A DNA stretch of 64,000 nt. It comes from Chitinophaga sp. CF418. Lineage in GTDB: Bacteria > Bacteroidota > Bacteroidia > Chitinophagales > Chitinophagaceae. Positions 10,301 to 18,769 of the stretch are shown here, piece by piece. The notes under the pieces were generated by a model, which was not told where the DNA came from, did not search any database, and worked only from the letters and a program-made list of their open reading frames with translations. The stretch is taken from the NCBI RefSeq assembly GCF_900142925.1, contig NZ_FRCN01000006.1, forward strand, positions 426,478-490,477, in the 5' to 3' direction. Made by a program: the position numbers and the translations under genes. Within the stretch, counting starts at the first letter, position 1; each line of letters opens with the position of its first letter.

Positions 10301-10407
10301 TTTTTCCTGACGGTTTGCCGGGCGGATACCGGCTCAATGAGCAGAAACAGCGCGCAGGCGAGTATAGGGAATACGCTGCTGTTTAGCAAAATGCGGATCA
10401 GTTTCAT
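7354..10407 (-). CDS. SusC/RagA TonB-dependent outer-membrane transporter
   Basis: This 1017-residue TonB-linked transporter carries oligosaccharides across the outer membrane. In order: a signal peptide (to about residue 29), a carboxypeptidase-like regulatory domain (about 38-110, with GTVISRENEPVIGATV), the TonB box region with DVVVVGYGT, the plug domain (about 130-225) and a large beta-barrel ending in VMFGVQLGL. It lacks the extra N-terminal STN domain, so signalling through an anti-sigma factor is not expected. Control probably comes from the divergent sensor system. It is the first gene of the operon that continues with susD and three hydrolase genes. Confidence 0.96.
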   Translation of the reverse strand: MKLIRILLNSSVFPILACALFLLIEPVSARQTVRKKFRGTVISRENEPVIGATVSVKGGPGTMTDNSGNFTIEAEEGASATITSIGFETKEIVLKGDEAVSVRLEKSYRNLNDVVVVGYGTVKKKDLTGSVALVNVGEAKKNVSYDVAKMLQGQAAGISVHGSGEPGGYVQIKIRGTTTFGNNSPLFVIDGVPVDAPYDFSPNDIESIQVLKDASAAAIYGSRAATGVIIITTRKGKQGPVRVNFNSYAGVQEVARKISLTDRAQYQQIVSAAETNAGLSLAPANDPANPSYVSNINTDWQKEGLKRGVIQDHNVGLSGGTESISYNASLGYFNQTGTQVGPQKYDRYTLNSNLQGKKGRFSYGVKAAYTQSHKGNYGATNGHAVFGGVVTSMLTAIPTMPVYDPSRLGGYGGSDQVKNRAISANVVGINNLVNDYSDRNRFLGNAWGELEIVKNLKYRINASFDRTDYENSHFEPRFDMGYYYLNTQYYMYLQYGHSKTSLLEHTLTYQLQKGKHKIDLLGGMTYQEDKNEWMAATAQDTADLNFKTFGAVARASAKGVTSWKGTAALYSMLGRINYNYDDRYLLTANFRRDGSSKFAPANRYGNFAGFAAAWNISNEKFLKLPSFISSLKLRGGYGVLGNQTALGWYDYQSYINNTTNYLFGDQLATGSTTVSVTDPTLKWESTTTTNVALDLGLFNEKLSFTAEYYNRLSKDIITAIPIPYSVGSFPQTLTTNAASLKNSGIEFTLTYKDNIGALNYSINANAYTLKNKVEKLGGKNNPVYGAGSKTEVGREVGELFGYKTDGIFQSQDEIAKHATQDQSGGIKPGDIKYKDIDGNGAITDADRTYLGSVIPKFYYGLNVSASYKNFDLSFFWQGNMGSKVNNGVYSALMAGQYGNAHTDELNYWTPTHTNTNVPRPLINDINNSRFSDRFVQSGSYVKLQNAQIGYTIPESTLGKTHVFRSLRVYLSGLNLVTITKYKGYDPDFISDGLFNRGFDYGSFPNPRTVMFGVQLGL

Positions 10408-10651
10408 AAACGTGTAATTATTAGTAATTCAAATAAAACTCTTTTATAATGTCCGGAAAATCTTGTCCATAACGTTTTAAATAGTTAATTTCATTAGTGT
10501 GACAGTAACAATTAAAAGTACTGTCTCCGTTTTCCGGCTTATGATCTGGAATATTGGTATGAAGTTGCGATTATTAGTTTTTTTAAGCTCTACAAACCGT
10601 ATCAAAACTTCAGCAAATCATCTCATTTTCGATTTTACGTTATGAAACGCT
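10408..10651. promoter_or_regulatory. Divergent intergenic region of the SusCD locus and its sensor
   Basis: These 244 bases separate the start of the SusC gene (leftward) from the start of the sensor kinase gene (rightward), so they must hold both promoters and the response-regulator site. The sequence is AT-rich. I found no full TTTG/TAnnTTTG pair and no long palindrome, so no operator is assigned. Confidence 0.4.
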
Positions 10652-13600
10652 ATGTATAAAGCGCGTTATAGTGAACAGGAACAATTGAAGGCAGCACCAC
10701 GTTTTTATTTTCAGATGAGCATATTCCTGCTGATCTGTCTTCTCATTGGTGGTACAGGAAAGGTATGCGGACAATTGTACTATTTCCGGCACTACCAGGT
10801 AGAGAACGGCCTGTCAAACAATGCTGTCATCTGCAGTCTGCAGGACAGCAGGGGGTTTATGTGGTTTGGCACCAAAGACGGGCTGAACCGCTTTGATGGG
10901 TATACCTTCAAGGTTTTCCGTCACAATCCGCAGGACAGCAGCAGCATTGGCAGCAACTTTATCCACGCCCTCTATGAAGGGGCAGATGGTACCCTTTGGG
11001 TTGGTACGGAAAACGGTCTCTATAGCTATAACAAATCAACCGAGAGTTTTCTTTTTCTGGATGTAGCGCCTAAAGGACAGGTAAGGGCCATACAGGGCGA
11101 CAGCACAGGAAATATATGGTTCGTGTCCGGCTTTTCTTTGTTCCGGTACCACCCTGCCAGCCGCCAATTGCAGTATTTCAGTACCGACAGTTTCTTTGAA
11201 GCCGGTTCTCTCTGTCTTTCACCCGATGGCACTATCTGGGCATCCACTACCAATGGTTATCTGCAGCAATACAATGCCCGTACCGGCACATTTACGGCCT
11301 ATGACATGTTCAGTCACTCAAAGATGCCGGTGAACCACTGGATAGAGAAAATATCCAGTACCAGGGATGGCAGTATATTGATAGGAACCTCTAACCAGGG
11401 GGTCAAACAGTTTAATATCGCTTCCGGCAACTATACAGATATTCTCGCCTATAACGATGACCATACCGAGATCTTTGTCCGCAACTTCCTCCAGACGGGC
11501 GACCATGAATACTGGATCGCTACCGAAACAGGTATTTTCATTTATAATACGCTTACCGGGAAGGCGAAGAATCTCCGTAAGATGTATAATGATCCCTATT
11601 CTATCTCTGACAACGCGGTATATACCTTCTGCCGCGATAAGGAAGGCGGTATCTGGGCAGGCACCTACTTTGGCGGTGTTAACTATTATCCTACACAATA
11701 CACGCCCTTTAAAAAGTATTTCCCTAAAACAGGCGAAAACTCACTCAGCGGGAACGTGGTTCGTGAGATCCATGGAGACAGGTATAACAACCTCTGGATA
11801 GGGACAGAAGATGCAGGCCTGAACCGACTCGATTTCCCCACACAAACGTTTACGCATTTTCAGCCCGGCGGTGCTGCAGGCAGTATATCCTATACCAATA
11901 TCCATGGCTTGCTGCTGGATGGCGATGAACTCTGGATCGGTACTTTCGAGCATGGCCTGGATGTATTGAACACCCGTACCGGCAAGGTTACGCGGCGGTT
12001 CAACATGCGATCCGGCCTCTCCGCATTACAGAGCAATTTTATCTATTGCATATACCATCCTCCGGGAGGCCCTGTTATGCTGGGCACTACCAGGGGAGCC
12101 TATCAATATGACAAGTCCCGGAACGATTTCGCCCTGTTTACCGGCCTGCCACTCGTTAACTGGTATTCCTGCCTGCTGCAGGACAGATCAGGCGTATTCT
12201 GGGCAGGCACTTACGGCAGCGGTATTCATTATTATGATCCATCTACAGGGAAAAAAGGGAATTTCCGCTATGCGGAAAACGATATACATAGCCTGAGCAG
12301 CGATCGTATCAACAGCATTTTTGAAGATACCGATGGTCACCTGTGGTTTGCTACTGAAGGAGGTCTCTGCAGGTATAACAGCGCTCAGAAAAGCTTTACG
12401 AGGTATACCACTGAAGATGGATTCCCCAGCAATTTCATGCTCAGCATACTGGAAGACAAACAGGCCAATCTCTGGATCAGCACCTCCCGTGGTTTGAGCT
12501 GTTTCAATCCACGGAATGGCAGTGTAAAAACCTATACCAGGGCAAACGGTCTGCTGAGCGATCAGTTCAACTTCAATTCAGCTTACAAAGATGCGGCAGG
12601 CCGTATGTATTTCGGCAGTGGAAAAGGGTTTATCAGTTTCAATCCTGATGAATTTGTACAGAACACTTTCGCCGGTCCGGTTTACATCACCGGCTTCCAG
12701 GTCAATAACCGCGAACTGCCTATCGCTGCAAAAGGCTCACCGCTGCAAAGGTCAGTTACCTCTACCGACAGGATCTCATTAAGCTATCATCAGTCCACCT
12801 TCAGCATTGACTTCGCGTTACTTAGTTATACGGCTCCGGAGATAGCGGAATATGCCTATAAGATGGACAACCTGGATAAAAACTGGACTTACCTGAAGAC
12901 CAATCGTAAGGCTTATTTCACGGAACTGGCGCCGGGAACCTATACTTTCAGAGTAAAGGCACGCAATAGCGGCGGTGTTTGGCCATCCGCCGAAACAACC
13001 CTCGTAATTGAAATAATGCCACCCTGGTGGCGTAGCTGGTGGGCATTGATACTCTACGCGGTATTGGCCACATGTATCATCTGGTATATCATCCGGAACT
13101 ATCACAAACGGATTGAAGCAAAGAACAGGCGAAAGATCGAGCTGTTTGAAGCGGCAAAAGAGAAAGAGGTGTTCAAGGCCAAGATAGAGTTCTTTACCAA
13201 TGTAGCGCATGAAATCAAGACACCGCTAACACTCATCAAAGCGCCACTGGAGAAAGTGATCAGGAAAGCTGGTCACATGCCGGAGATCAAGGACAGCCTA
13301 TCCATCATGGAGCGTAATACCAACAGGTTGGTCGGTCTTACCAGCCAGCTGCTGGACTTCCGCCAGACGGAACTGAACGGCTACTCCCTCAGTTTCGTCA
13401 AGGCCAATATTCCGGACCTGCTGGAAGAGATGTACACTGGGTTTAAGACACTGGCCGAACAGAAACAGTTTGAACTCTCGCTTGACCGGCCGGCGGAATT
13501 ATATGCCTATGTGGATATTGAGGCCTTCAATAAAATTCTCGGCAACCTCCTCGGGAATGCGATAAAATATGCCGCCACCGTTGCCAGCATACGGCTGCTG

Positions 13601-13921
13601 ACTTTCCCGGAAGAGGATAATTATTTCATCATAGAGATCAGCAATGATGGTCATGTCATACCAGCGGAAATGAAAGAAAAGATATTCGAACCATTCTTCC
13701 GCCTCAAGGAAACGGAGATGCAGAAAGGCACGGGAATAGGCCTGGCGCTTTCACGCTCTTTAGCCACATTGCATAAAGGAACGCTGACACTACAAACAGG
13801 CAGTCACAACCTCAATGTGTTTGTGCTGCGTATGCCGGTACACCAGGACATAGAGTTCAACCTGCAGCCAGGCAGAACCAATAAATCAATCACCATTACA
13901 AATACAAACCAGGTATCATGA
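10652..13921 (+). CDS. Sensor histidine kinase half of a split HTCS-type regulator
   Basis: This 1089-residue sensor has the architecture of a hybrid two-component system without its output half. After an N-terminal membrane segment come two beta-propellers built of Reg_prop-type repeats (about 40-690, repeated LWIGTxxGL and WAGTYxGGV motifs). A Y_Y_Y domain (about 700-785) and a transmembrane helix (about 792-815) follow. The kinase core has HisKA (His853 in NVAHEIKTP) and HATPase_c (N box NLLGNAIKYA, then FEPFFRL and GTGIGLALS). It would sense arabinan-derived sugars in the periplasm. The gene ends after HATPase, and its stop overlaps the ATG of the next gene (ATGA), giving translational coupling to the partner regulator. 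Confidence 0.93.
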   Translation: MYKARYSEQEQLKAAPRFYFQMSIFLLICLLIGGTGKVCGQLYYFRHYQVENGLSNNAVICSLQDSRGFMWFGTKDGLNRFDGYTFKVFRHNPQDSSSIGSNFIHALYEGADGTLWVGTENGLYSYNKSTESFLFLDVAPKGQVRAIQGDSTGNIWFVSGFSLFRYHPASRQLQYFSTDSFFEAGSLCLSPDGTIWASTTNGYLQQYNARTGTFTAYDMFSHSKMPVNHWIEKISSTRDGSILIGTSNQGVKQFNIASGNYTDILAYNDDHTEIFVRNFLQTGDHEYWIATETGIFIYNTLTGKAKNLRKMYNDPYSISDNAVYTFCRDKEGGIWAGTYFGGVNYYPTQYTPFKKYFPKTGENSLSGNVVREIHGDRYNNLWIGTEDAGLNRLDFPTQTFTHFQPGGAAGSISYTNIHGLLLDGDELWIGTFEHGLDVLNTRTGKVTRRFNMRSGLSALQSNFIYCIYHPPGGPVMLGTTRGAYQYDKSRNDFALFTGLPLVNWYSCLLQDRSGVFWAGTYGSGIHYYDPSTGKKGNFRYAENDIHSLSSDRINSIFEDTDGHLWFATEGGLCRYNSAQKSFTRYTTEDGFPSNFMLSILEDKQANLWISTSRGLSCFNPRNGSVKTYTRANGLLSDQFNFNSAYKDAAGRMYFGSGKGFISFNPDEFVQNTFAGPVYITGFQVNNRELPIAAKGSPLQRSVTSTDRISLSYHQSTFSIDFALLSYTAPEIAEYAYKMDNLDKNWTYLKTNRKAYFTELAPGTYTFRVKARNSGGVWPSAETTLVIEIMPPWWRSWWALILYAVLATCIIWYIIRNYHKRIEAKNRRKIELFEAAKEKEVFKAKIEFFTNVAHEIKTPLTLIKAPLEKVIRKAGHMPEIKDSLSIMERNTNRLVGLTSQLLDFRQTELNGYSLSFVKANIPDLLEEMYTGFKTLAEQKQFELSLDRPAELYAYVDIEAFNKILGNLLGNAIKYAATVASIRLLTFPEEDNYFIIEISNDGHVIPAEMKEKIFEPFFRLKETEMQKGTGIGLALSRSLATLHKGTLTLQTGSHNLNVFVLRMPVHQDIEFNLQPGRTNKSITITNTNQVS

Positions 13922-14694
13922 AACCACTGCTACTGCTCGTTGATGATAATGAAGAAATTCTGGCCTTTCTTGGAGAGGAGCTAAGTGAAAAATATACGAT
14001 GCTGACAGCACGAAATGGGAAGGAGGCATTGGCATTGTTAGGTAATGAACCCATACAGCTAGTCATCAGTGATGTGATGATGCCGGTGATGGACGGTTTT
14101 GAACTATGCCGCCTCGTTAAGTCTACTTTTGATTATTGCCACATTCCTGTTATCCTGCTAACGGCTAAAAACACCTTGCAGGCTAAAATAGCGGGACTGG
14201 AACTAGGGGCAGATGCTTATGTAGACAAACCTTTTTCTACGGAGTTCCTGCTGGCGCAGATCGCAAGTCTGCTGGCCAACCGTTCTAAAATCAAGGACTA
14301 CTTTGCACATTCCCCACTCGTGAATATTAATACAATTGCCTCCACCCGGCCAGATGAATTGTTCCTGGAGCAACTGACCGCTATTATTCATGAGAACCTG
14401 GAAGACGCGGACCTCGATATAGAAAAACTTGCCCGGCTGATGAACATGAGCCGGCCTACATTATACAGGAAGATCAAATCTATTTCTGACCTTACTCCAA
14501 ATGAGCTGGTAAATGTCACGAGGTTGAAAAAAGCAGCAGCATTGCTGGCGCAAGGCTCCTTTAAGATATATGAGGTGTCCGACATGGTAGGTTATCATTC
14601 TCAGACGAATTTCGGCAGGAATTTCCTGAAGCAGTTTGGGATGACGCCCACTGAATATCAGTCGTCGAAACAGGCGGAGAAACAAGCACGATGA
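13918..14694 (+). CDS. Response regulator with AraC-type DNA-binding domain
   Basis: This 258-residue response regulator has an N-terminal REC domain (about 1-125; acidic pocket Asp9/Asp10, phospho-acceptor Asp52 in VISDVMMP, conserved Lys in DKPF). A C-terminal AraC-type double helix-turn-helix follows (about 150-255, ending in GMTPTEYQSS). This is exactly the output half of a Bacteroidota hybrid sensor, but as a separate gene starting inside the stop of the sensor gene. The expected role is to activate the divergent SusC operon when phosphorylated by that sensor. In its frame the sequence upstream of the ATG is open only back to 13885, where a TAA lies at 13882-13884. Confidence 0.92.
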   Translation: MKPLLLLVDDNEEILAFLGEELSEKYTMLTARNGKEALALLGNEPIQLVISDVMMPVMDGFELCRLVKSTFDYCHIPVILLTAKNTLQAKIAGLELGADAYVDKPFSTEFLLAQIASLLANRSKIKDYFAHSPLVNINTIASTRPDELFLEQLTAIIHENLEDADLDIEKLARLMNMSRPTLYRKIKSISDLTPNELVNVTRLKKAAALLAQGSFKIYEVSDMVGYHSQTNFGRNFLKQFGMTPTEYQSSKQAEKQAR

Positions 14695-14837
14695 AGTTTA
14701 TTCGTCGATAAGGGTGTTGCTACGGCTTCAGGTGAGGCCACGGGCTGTACCCCTTTTCGAGTCCTTGCTATTGGCCTTTTTCAAGCGTATTTTGCACCGA
14801 ATATTTTATTAAACCCTGGTCAATCGTCTCAGCACTC

Positions 14838-14859
14838 CCCAAGGGCTAATGCCCTTGGG
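14838..14859. terminator. Hairpin between convergent genes
   Basis: A perfect 9-bp stem (CCCAAGGGC / GCCCTTGGG) with a TAAT loop lies between the convergent response-regulator gene (ends 14694) and the metallo-beta-lactamase-fold gene (ends 14931). No T-run follows on either strand, so a terminator or mRNA-end stabiliser is only a suggestion. The rest of 14695-14930 shows nothing recognisable. Confidence 0.4.
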
Positions 14860-14930
14860 CCTTCATCTGAAACCCTCCGCTACTTAAGGAACAGGTTTGC
14901 AAAGAGATAAATGATCGTCTGCAGAGGATT

Positions 14931-16400
14931 TTATCCTTCTATAGTGCATTCCAGGTGGTTCTTGTTTGCAAACGCCTGGTGCAGTCCTCGCATGATACGC
15001 TCATGAGCCTTCTTAATAGTAACCCGGTCTGTCTTCATGTTGGAAAGTATCTTGTCGCAGTCTCCGTTGACATACAGCTTACCAGCGCATTTCCGGATCA
15101 GTTCAGCGCTGAGCAGATCATTAGGCATAGTGTTCAGCCATCCATCATTTATCTTGGCAAAATCCAGGGTGGCCATGGCGGTCAGCTCATCACTGGTCAT
15201 CAGGTCAAGCCCCTGTTTCGTTGCTGTTCCATTATGGCTGAGGTGATGGCCAACTTTGTAAAAGACGGTATTACCCAGGAAGTATGAAATATCCTTCTTC
15301 ACTGTTTTTCCGTCAATTTTCACTGGCCAATGCAAGCCCATATGCCAGCTTTTCCAGCTGCCAAATTCGGCATCAGCAGGGAACAACAATACTCTTTCAC
15401 TATCTTCGAACTGTATCGCGAGCGCCAGGCTGGTATTATTAATACTTCTTTCATAGCGCATGGCTAAGCTACCTGCTGAGTACAGCCAGTCATGATCTAT
15501 CTTCCGCCAGTCATTTCCTTCTTTATACAACTTCACTATATCATGCTGTGTATTCTGAAGTTCATGCTCAGCCTCAAATGGAAATTTTGAATTAGCATTG
15601 CCTGAAAGCACTCCATCGACCGCTGACAGGAAAGCAAAATCCTTCCGGCTCTTTGTCTCACGTTTATCGAAGTTATTATCTCCACCTTCTGTTTCGTCCA
15701 GCAGGTTAAAATCCCTCGGGGGCGCCAATACATAAAAACGTAGGCCGGTTGCTCCTGCCAGCTTCGAACGGACATCTCCCGGCTTTAGCAATTCTACTAT
15801 GGTATCCTCTTTAATGATACCCAGTTCCGTAAATTTTTCCACCATTGTAGGCAGTGGCTTGCCTTTGGCAGCCTTTAGTATATTCAGATCGTTTAACGAT
15901 GTGATGGAATTGATGAATTTCTTCTTCCCGTCGACCATCAGCTTACTTGCTACATCATCCATGAACAGCTTTTCATAGTAATTATCTTTCAGCAGCATAT
16001 TTAGTTTTGAAACTGCTGCATCCAGTGCCATACTAAGTTCACTGCGGTTCTGACGATAATCATTGGCCACCGGATCTTCCTCGTCTTCTGTCCAGGCAAA
16101 CCAAACCTTTTTAAATGTAAATTCATCAAAAAGCTCTTTGGCTTTTTCAAAGCCGTTGATATGATCTGCATGTTCATGTGTAACAACAAGCAAATCTATG
16201 TCACCACCAGTCTGTTCCTGAAGATCTTTAGCTATACCTTCAAACTGAGGTGCTCCACCCTTTATACTACCACAATCGATCATCATGTTAAAGGAAGGAT
16301 CAGCGCCTTTCATAAATTGAAGCAGAAAGCAATCGCCGGTCCCTCCTTTATACATTCTGATCTTAACTTTATTGACTTTGGTGTTTGTTGACTTTGCCAT
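14931..16400 (-). CDS. Metallo-beta-lactamase-fold hydrolase (ComEC/Rec2-like), cytoplasmic
   Basis: This 489-residue protein has an MBL fold. It starts with the ComEC-type strand RMYKGGTGDCFLL, followed by MMIDCG (Asp42). The metal motif is THEHADH (His75, His77, Asp79, His80). Later ligands appear to be the Asp in LLFPADAEFG and the His in KVGHHLSHNGT. All metal-binding positions look intact, so it should be an active hydrolase; the substrate is unknown and nuclease or phosphodiesterase activity is possible. There is no signal peptide. An insert at about 100-330 separates the two halves of the fold. It follows the metallopeptidase gene by 8 bases, so the two are almost certainly co-transcribed and probably work together. 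Confidence 0.82.
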   Translation of the reverse strand: MAKSTNTKVNKVKIRMYKGGTGDCFLLQFMKGADPSFNMMIDCGSIKGGAPQFEGIAKDLQEQTGGDIDLLVVTHEHADHINGFEKAKELFDEFTFKKVWFAWTEDEEDPVANDYRQNRSELSMALDAAVSKLNMLLKDNYYEKLFMDDVASKLMVDGKKKFINSITSLNDLNILKAAKGKPLPTMVEKFTELGIIKEDTIVELLKPGDVRSKLAGATGLRFYVLAPPRDFNLLDETEGGDNNFDKRETKSRKDFAFLSAVDGVLSGNANSKFPFEAEHELQNTQHDIVKLYKEGNDWRKIDHDWLYSAGSLAMRYERSINNTSLALAIQFEDSERVLLFPADAEFGSWKSWHMGLHWPVKIDGKTVKKDISYFLGNTVFYKVGHHLSHNGTATKQGLDLMTSDELTAMATLDFAKINDGWLNTMPNDLLSAELIRKCAGKLYVNGDCDKILSNMKTDRVTIKKAHERIMRGLHQAFANKNHLECTIEG

Positions 16401-16408
16401 AAAATAAG

Positions 16409-18451
16409 TTAGTGTGTATGAAGAAAACAGAAAGGTTCATTATGCGCGTTTGAAGGCCCCATACCGAAGTACGCTTCGAAACGGCTTTGTGAGACCCTCA
16501 TCTCCTGATGATGTTGAAGTAGCGCACTACAACGTCCCTCGTCCAGTTGATGTATTCTGTCGTTCAATTTTTCCAGGCTCAGTAATGGTTTCGAGATAGC
16601 ATACCTGAGTTGCAGACTGTCAAGGTCAAATATCAGCGTGCAGCCACCGCGTACCCTGGTACTACCTTCTTTTTTCCCCGGGGTGATCGTAGGTTCGTTA
16701 TTCTCGTTACGGGAAATACTTACATATGCTCCCTGCACCAGCGTCACTATGATCTGATTCACCTGGTTACCATCCGGTCCTACACGTGAAGCCAGGTGAA
16801 GCGACTGAACTGATACACTTGGCCAGTCGCCCCCCTCATTTCCATAAGCATCGGAAACACCTATGCCAAGTTCGCGGGCACCTTCGCTGAATAAGAGCCC
16901 GGTCAGCTTTTCAAAATCAAACGAATTATCGAACTTTTGCAGTAAGCGGCGATGTAAACCATAGATCTCAGGCTTATCGTCATCATATTGTCCCGCTATA
17001 TATTTTCTGTTGATCTTAAAGATTTCGCTTCTCCGCTTCTCATTCAAGATTTCACTCCGGTACTCCCTCAAAAAATTCACGATAATATTGATCTGTCCCT
17101 GTATGCCGAATGTATCAGGAATGGAATAAGCAAGGCTCTCTATAGAAAGATGTTTAATACCACTGGGATAAATTCCCCGTTTACGGAAAGCATCGATAAA
17201 AGCCAGCCGGTAATCACGGTTATCATCCTCTATTAAATCAGAATCTGCTGTAATAATTCCACGCAGGTAATCGCCAAAAGTGATATCTACCGGCGGACAA
17301 TAGTCCAATGCGCGTATACACATATTCAGTACATGCTGCGCGGTCTTTCCTGCTTCAGTGGCCATACGGCTCACCAGGTCAGGGCTCAGCTGCCCCTGCG
17401 GCAATATGCCCGATCCATTACTGGCAATACGCAAAAGATCGCTGACCCTATTCTTGTAAATGGATATAAAAGCCTCAAATATTGCAGCGACAAGTATAGA
17501 ACCGCGCTCGTGCGGCTCCATCACCGTTCTGTACTCGTCTCCATTTGGCTCCTTTGGTTTCCAGGTTTTTGTCTCTTTATCAAAAGAGCCGATAGCATCA
17601 CGCAGGGAACCGTAACTGCCAATAGCGATCCCAAATTCCTGTGCTAACTTACCCAACAGGTTCTGTGAAGCCAGGTCTCCACGAGTAGCAGCAATCTGGT
17701 TTTTCAGCACATCAGAGAAGGTGAAATGCTGGAACAACGCAACAATGTCGGCAAATGCTTCGTGGAATGCCAGTACATCCGGATTGCTGCTCTCCGTATA
17801 GCTTTGATGCAAGCCATCCAGGATAGCATGTGTGGTTTCATGCGCAATAATATCGTGACTAAGGCAGGTAAAGGTTAGCGCATCAGGCATCTGCAAAGTA
17901 ACATCTGCCGGCTGGGCAGAAAAGTAACCGAATAAGAGCGCTTTCTTCTGTGGAGAATAATAGGCATTTGCCTCTCTCATAGCATGAGGGTAAATGCGTA
18001 AAGTAGGCACATATACATCAGGACCTCTCTTCTTTTCCGGCGGATTTCCATTCGTTCTTTCTTCCATCATTACCTGACGGGGACTCCAAAGCACAGGCCG
18101 GCCTAATCCTGCTTCAAAATTCTTAATGGTGGTCATGGCTACGGCATACACCATTTGCTGATGAAACTGGGGGTTGCTGCCGGAAGGATTCAATCCGTCC
18201 TGCGCCAGAATGTAAGGATGGTCAAGATTTACCGGTTCATAGAATTTATCAACGGTAGGATCATAATCGACCACTTCAAGGTACTCCCCTATCGGACCAG
18301 GTTTGAGCCGCCTTTCCGGGTCAGGATCATCTTTATCTTCCCAGCGAACTTTATAGGTGATATTGTTAATGACAGCAGTATCCAGATTAAGTGATAAAGA
18401 GGGGTCAAAAGCATACCCTCTCAACTTACGGAACGGAGGTTTTTTGATCAT
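16409..18451 (-). CDS. Thermolysin-like (gluzincin) metallopeptidase, cytoplasmic
   Basis: I place the start at ATG 18451 (680 aa, MIKKPPFRKLRGYAFDPS). The frame stays open to 18727, but that extension runs through a hairpin terminator and a dispersed repeat and does not look coding. The zinc site is HETTH (His204, Glu205, His208) with the third ligand Glu231 in FHEAFAD, the spacing of M4-type peptidases. No signal peptide or propeptide is evident, which is unusual because classical M4 enzymes are secreted. A C-terminal region of ~350 residues has no family I can name. It is the first gene of a two-gene operon with the MBL-fold protein. A target or trigger cannot be read from sequence. Confidence 0.75.
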   Translation of the reverse strand: MIKKPPFRKLRGYAFDPSLSLNLDTAVINNITYKVRWEDKDDPDPERRLKPGPIGEYLEVVDYDPTVDKFYEPVNLDHPYILAQDGLNPSGSNPQFHQQMVYAVAMTTIKNFEAGLGRPVLWSPRQVMMEERTNGNPPEKKRGPDVYVPTLRIYPHAMREANAYYSPQKKALLFGYFSAQPADVTLQMPDALTFTCLSHDIIAHETTHAILDGLHQSYTESSNPDVLAFHEAFADIVALFQHFTFSDVLKNQIAATRGDLASQNLLGKLAQEFGIAIGSYGSLRDAIGSFDKETKTWKPKEPNGDEYRTVMEPHERGSILVAAIFEAFISIYKNRVSDLLRIASNGSGILPQGQLSPDLVSRMATEAGKTAQHVLNMCIRALDYCPPVDITFGDYLRGIITADSDLIEDDNRDYRLAFIDAFRKRGIYPSGIKHLSIESLAYSIPDTFGIQGQINIIVNFLREYRSEILNEKRRSEIFKINRKYIAGQYDDDKPEIYGLHRRLLQKFDNSFDFEKLTGLLFSEGARELGIGVSDAYGNEGGDWPSVSVQSLHLASRVGPDGNQVNQIIVTLVQGAYVSISRNENNEPTITPGKKEGSTRVRGGCTLIFDLDSLQLRYAISKPLLSLEKLNDRIHQLDEGRCSALLQHHQEMRVSQSRFEAYFGMGPSNAHNEPFCFLHTH

Positions 18452-18500
18452 ATGCGAGTAATTGATGGGGCAATAGTGAAGCGCACGAAGTATGTTGCTA

Positions 18501-18531
18501 TAAAAGTACTCAGAATGCAACACAGGGACAA
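18501..18531 (-). promoter_or_regulatory. Candidate promoter of the peptidase-MBL operon
   Basis: On the minus strand, TTG (18531-18529) is followed after 20 bases by TACTTTTA (18508-18501), one base from the Bacteroidota -7 consensus TAnnTTTG. Transcription would start near 18494, about 43 bases before the ATG at 18451, which agrees with the chosen start. Confidence 0.35.
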
Positions 18532-18585
18532 TACCAAGTAGTTTGTATTTTTCAATAGCAACCATGTTGTCGGGGATATTTTTGA

Positions 18586-18614
18586 CCCGGGGGTTGAAAC
18601 ACCACGCTACAAGC
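18586..18614. repeat. Dispersed GC-rich intergenic repeat, copy 1
   Basis: A CCCGGGGGTTGAAAC..CCACGCTACAA block closely resembles 27578-27608 (CCCCGGGGTTGCACC..GCGCTACAA). Both copies sit in intergenic DNA and both are self-complementary around the CCCGGGG/GGTTG part. They look like members of a short dispersed repeat family. This copy lies inside the implausible N-terminal extension of the peptidase frame. Confidence 0.4.
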
Positions 18615-18711
18615 ATACGGCACATGGCAGATCCGTATCGCTGTGAATGATCAACCGGGTAGGTATTGTAAATCATTATTGCGATTCCAAAGTTGCCCCT
18701 GGGATTACAAA

Positions 18712-18746
18712 CAAAAAGCCGTCCCAAAGTAATGGCGGGACGGCTT
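18712..18746 (-). terminator. Rho-independent terminator of the lipoprotein gene
   Basis: On the minus strand a perfect 9-bp stem AGCCGTCCC / GGGACGGCT with an 11-base loop is followed by TTTTT. It lies 24 bases after the stop of the lipoprotein gene that ends at 18770. It also shows that the upstream part of the peptidase frame is not coding. Confidence 0.85.
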
Positions 18747-18769
18747 CTCTGTCTACAGATATATGTCGC

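Noticed and set aside
10408..10651. Extracytoplasmic sigma/anti-sigma control of the SusC gene
   Set aside because: The SusC protein lacks the STN domain, and no sigma or anti-sigma gene is adjacent; the split sensor system is the evident regulator.
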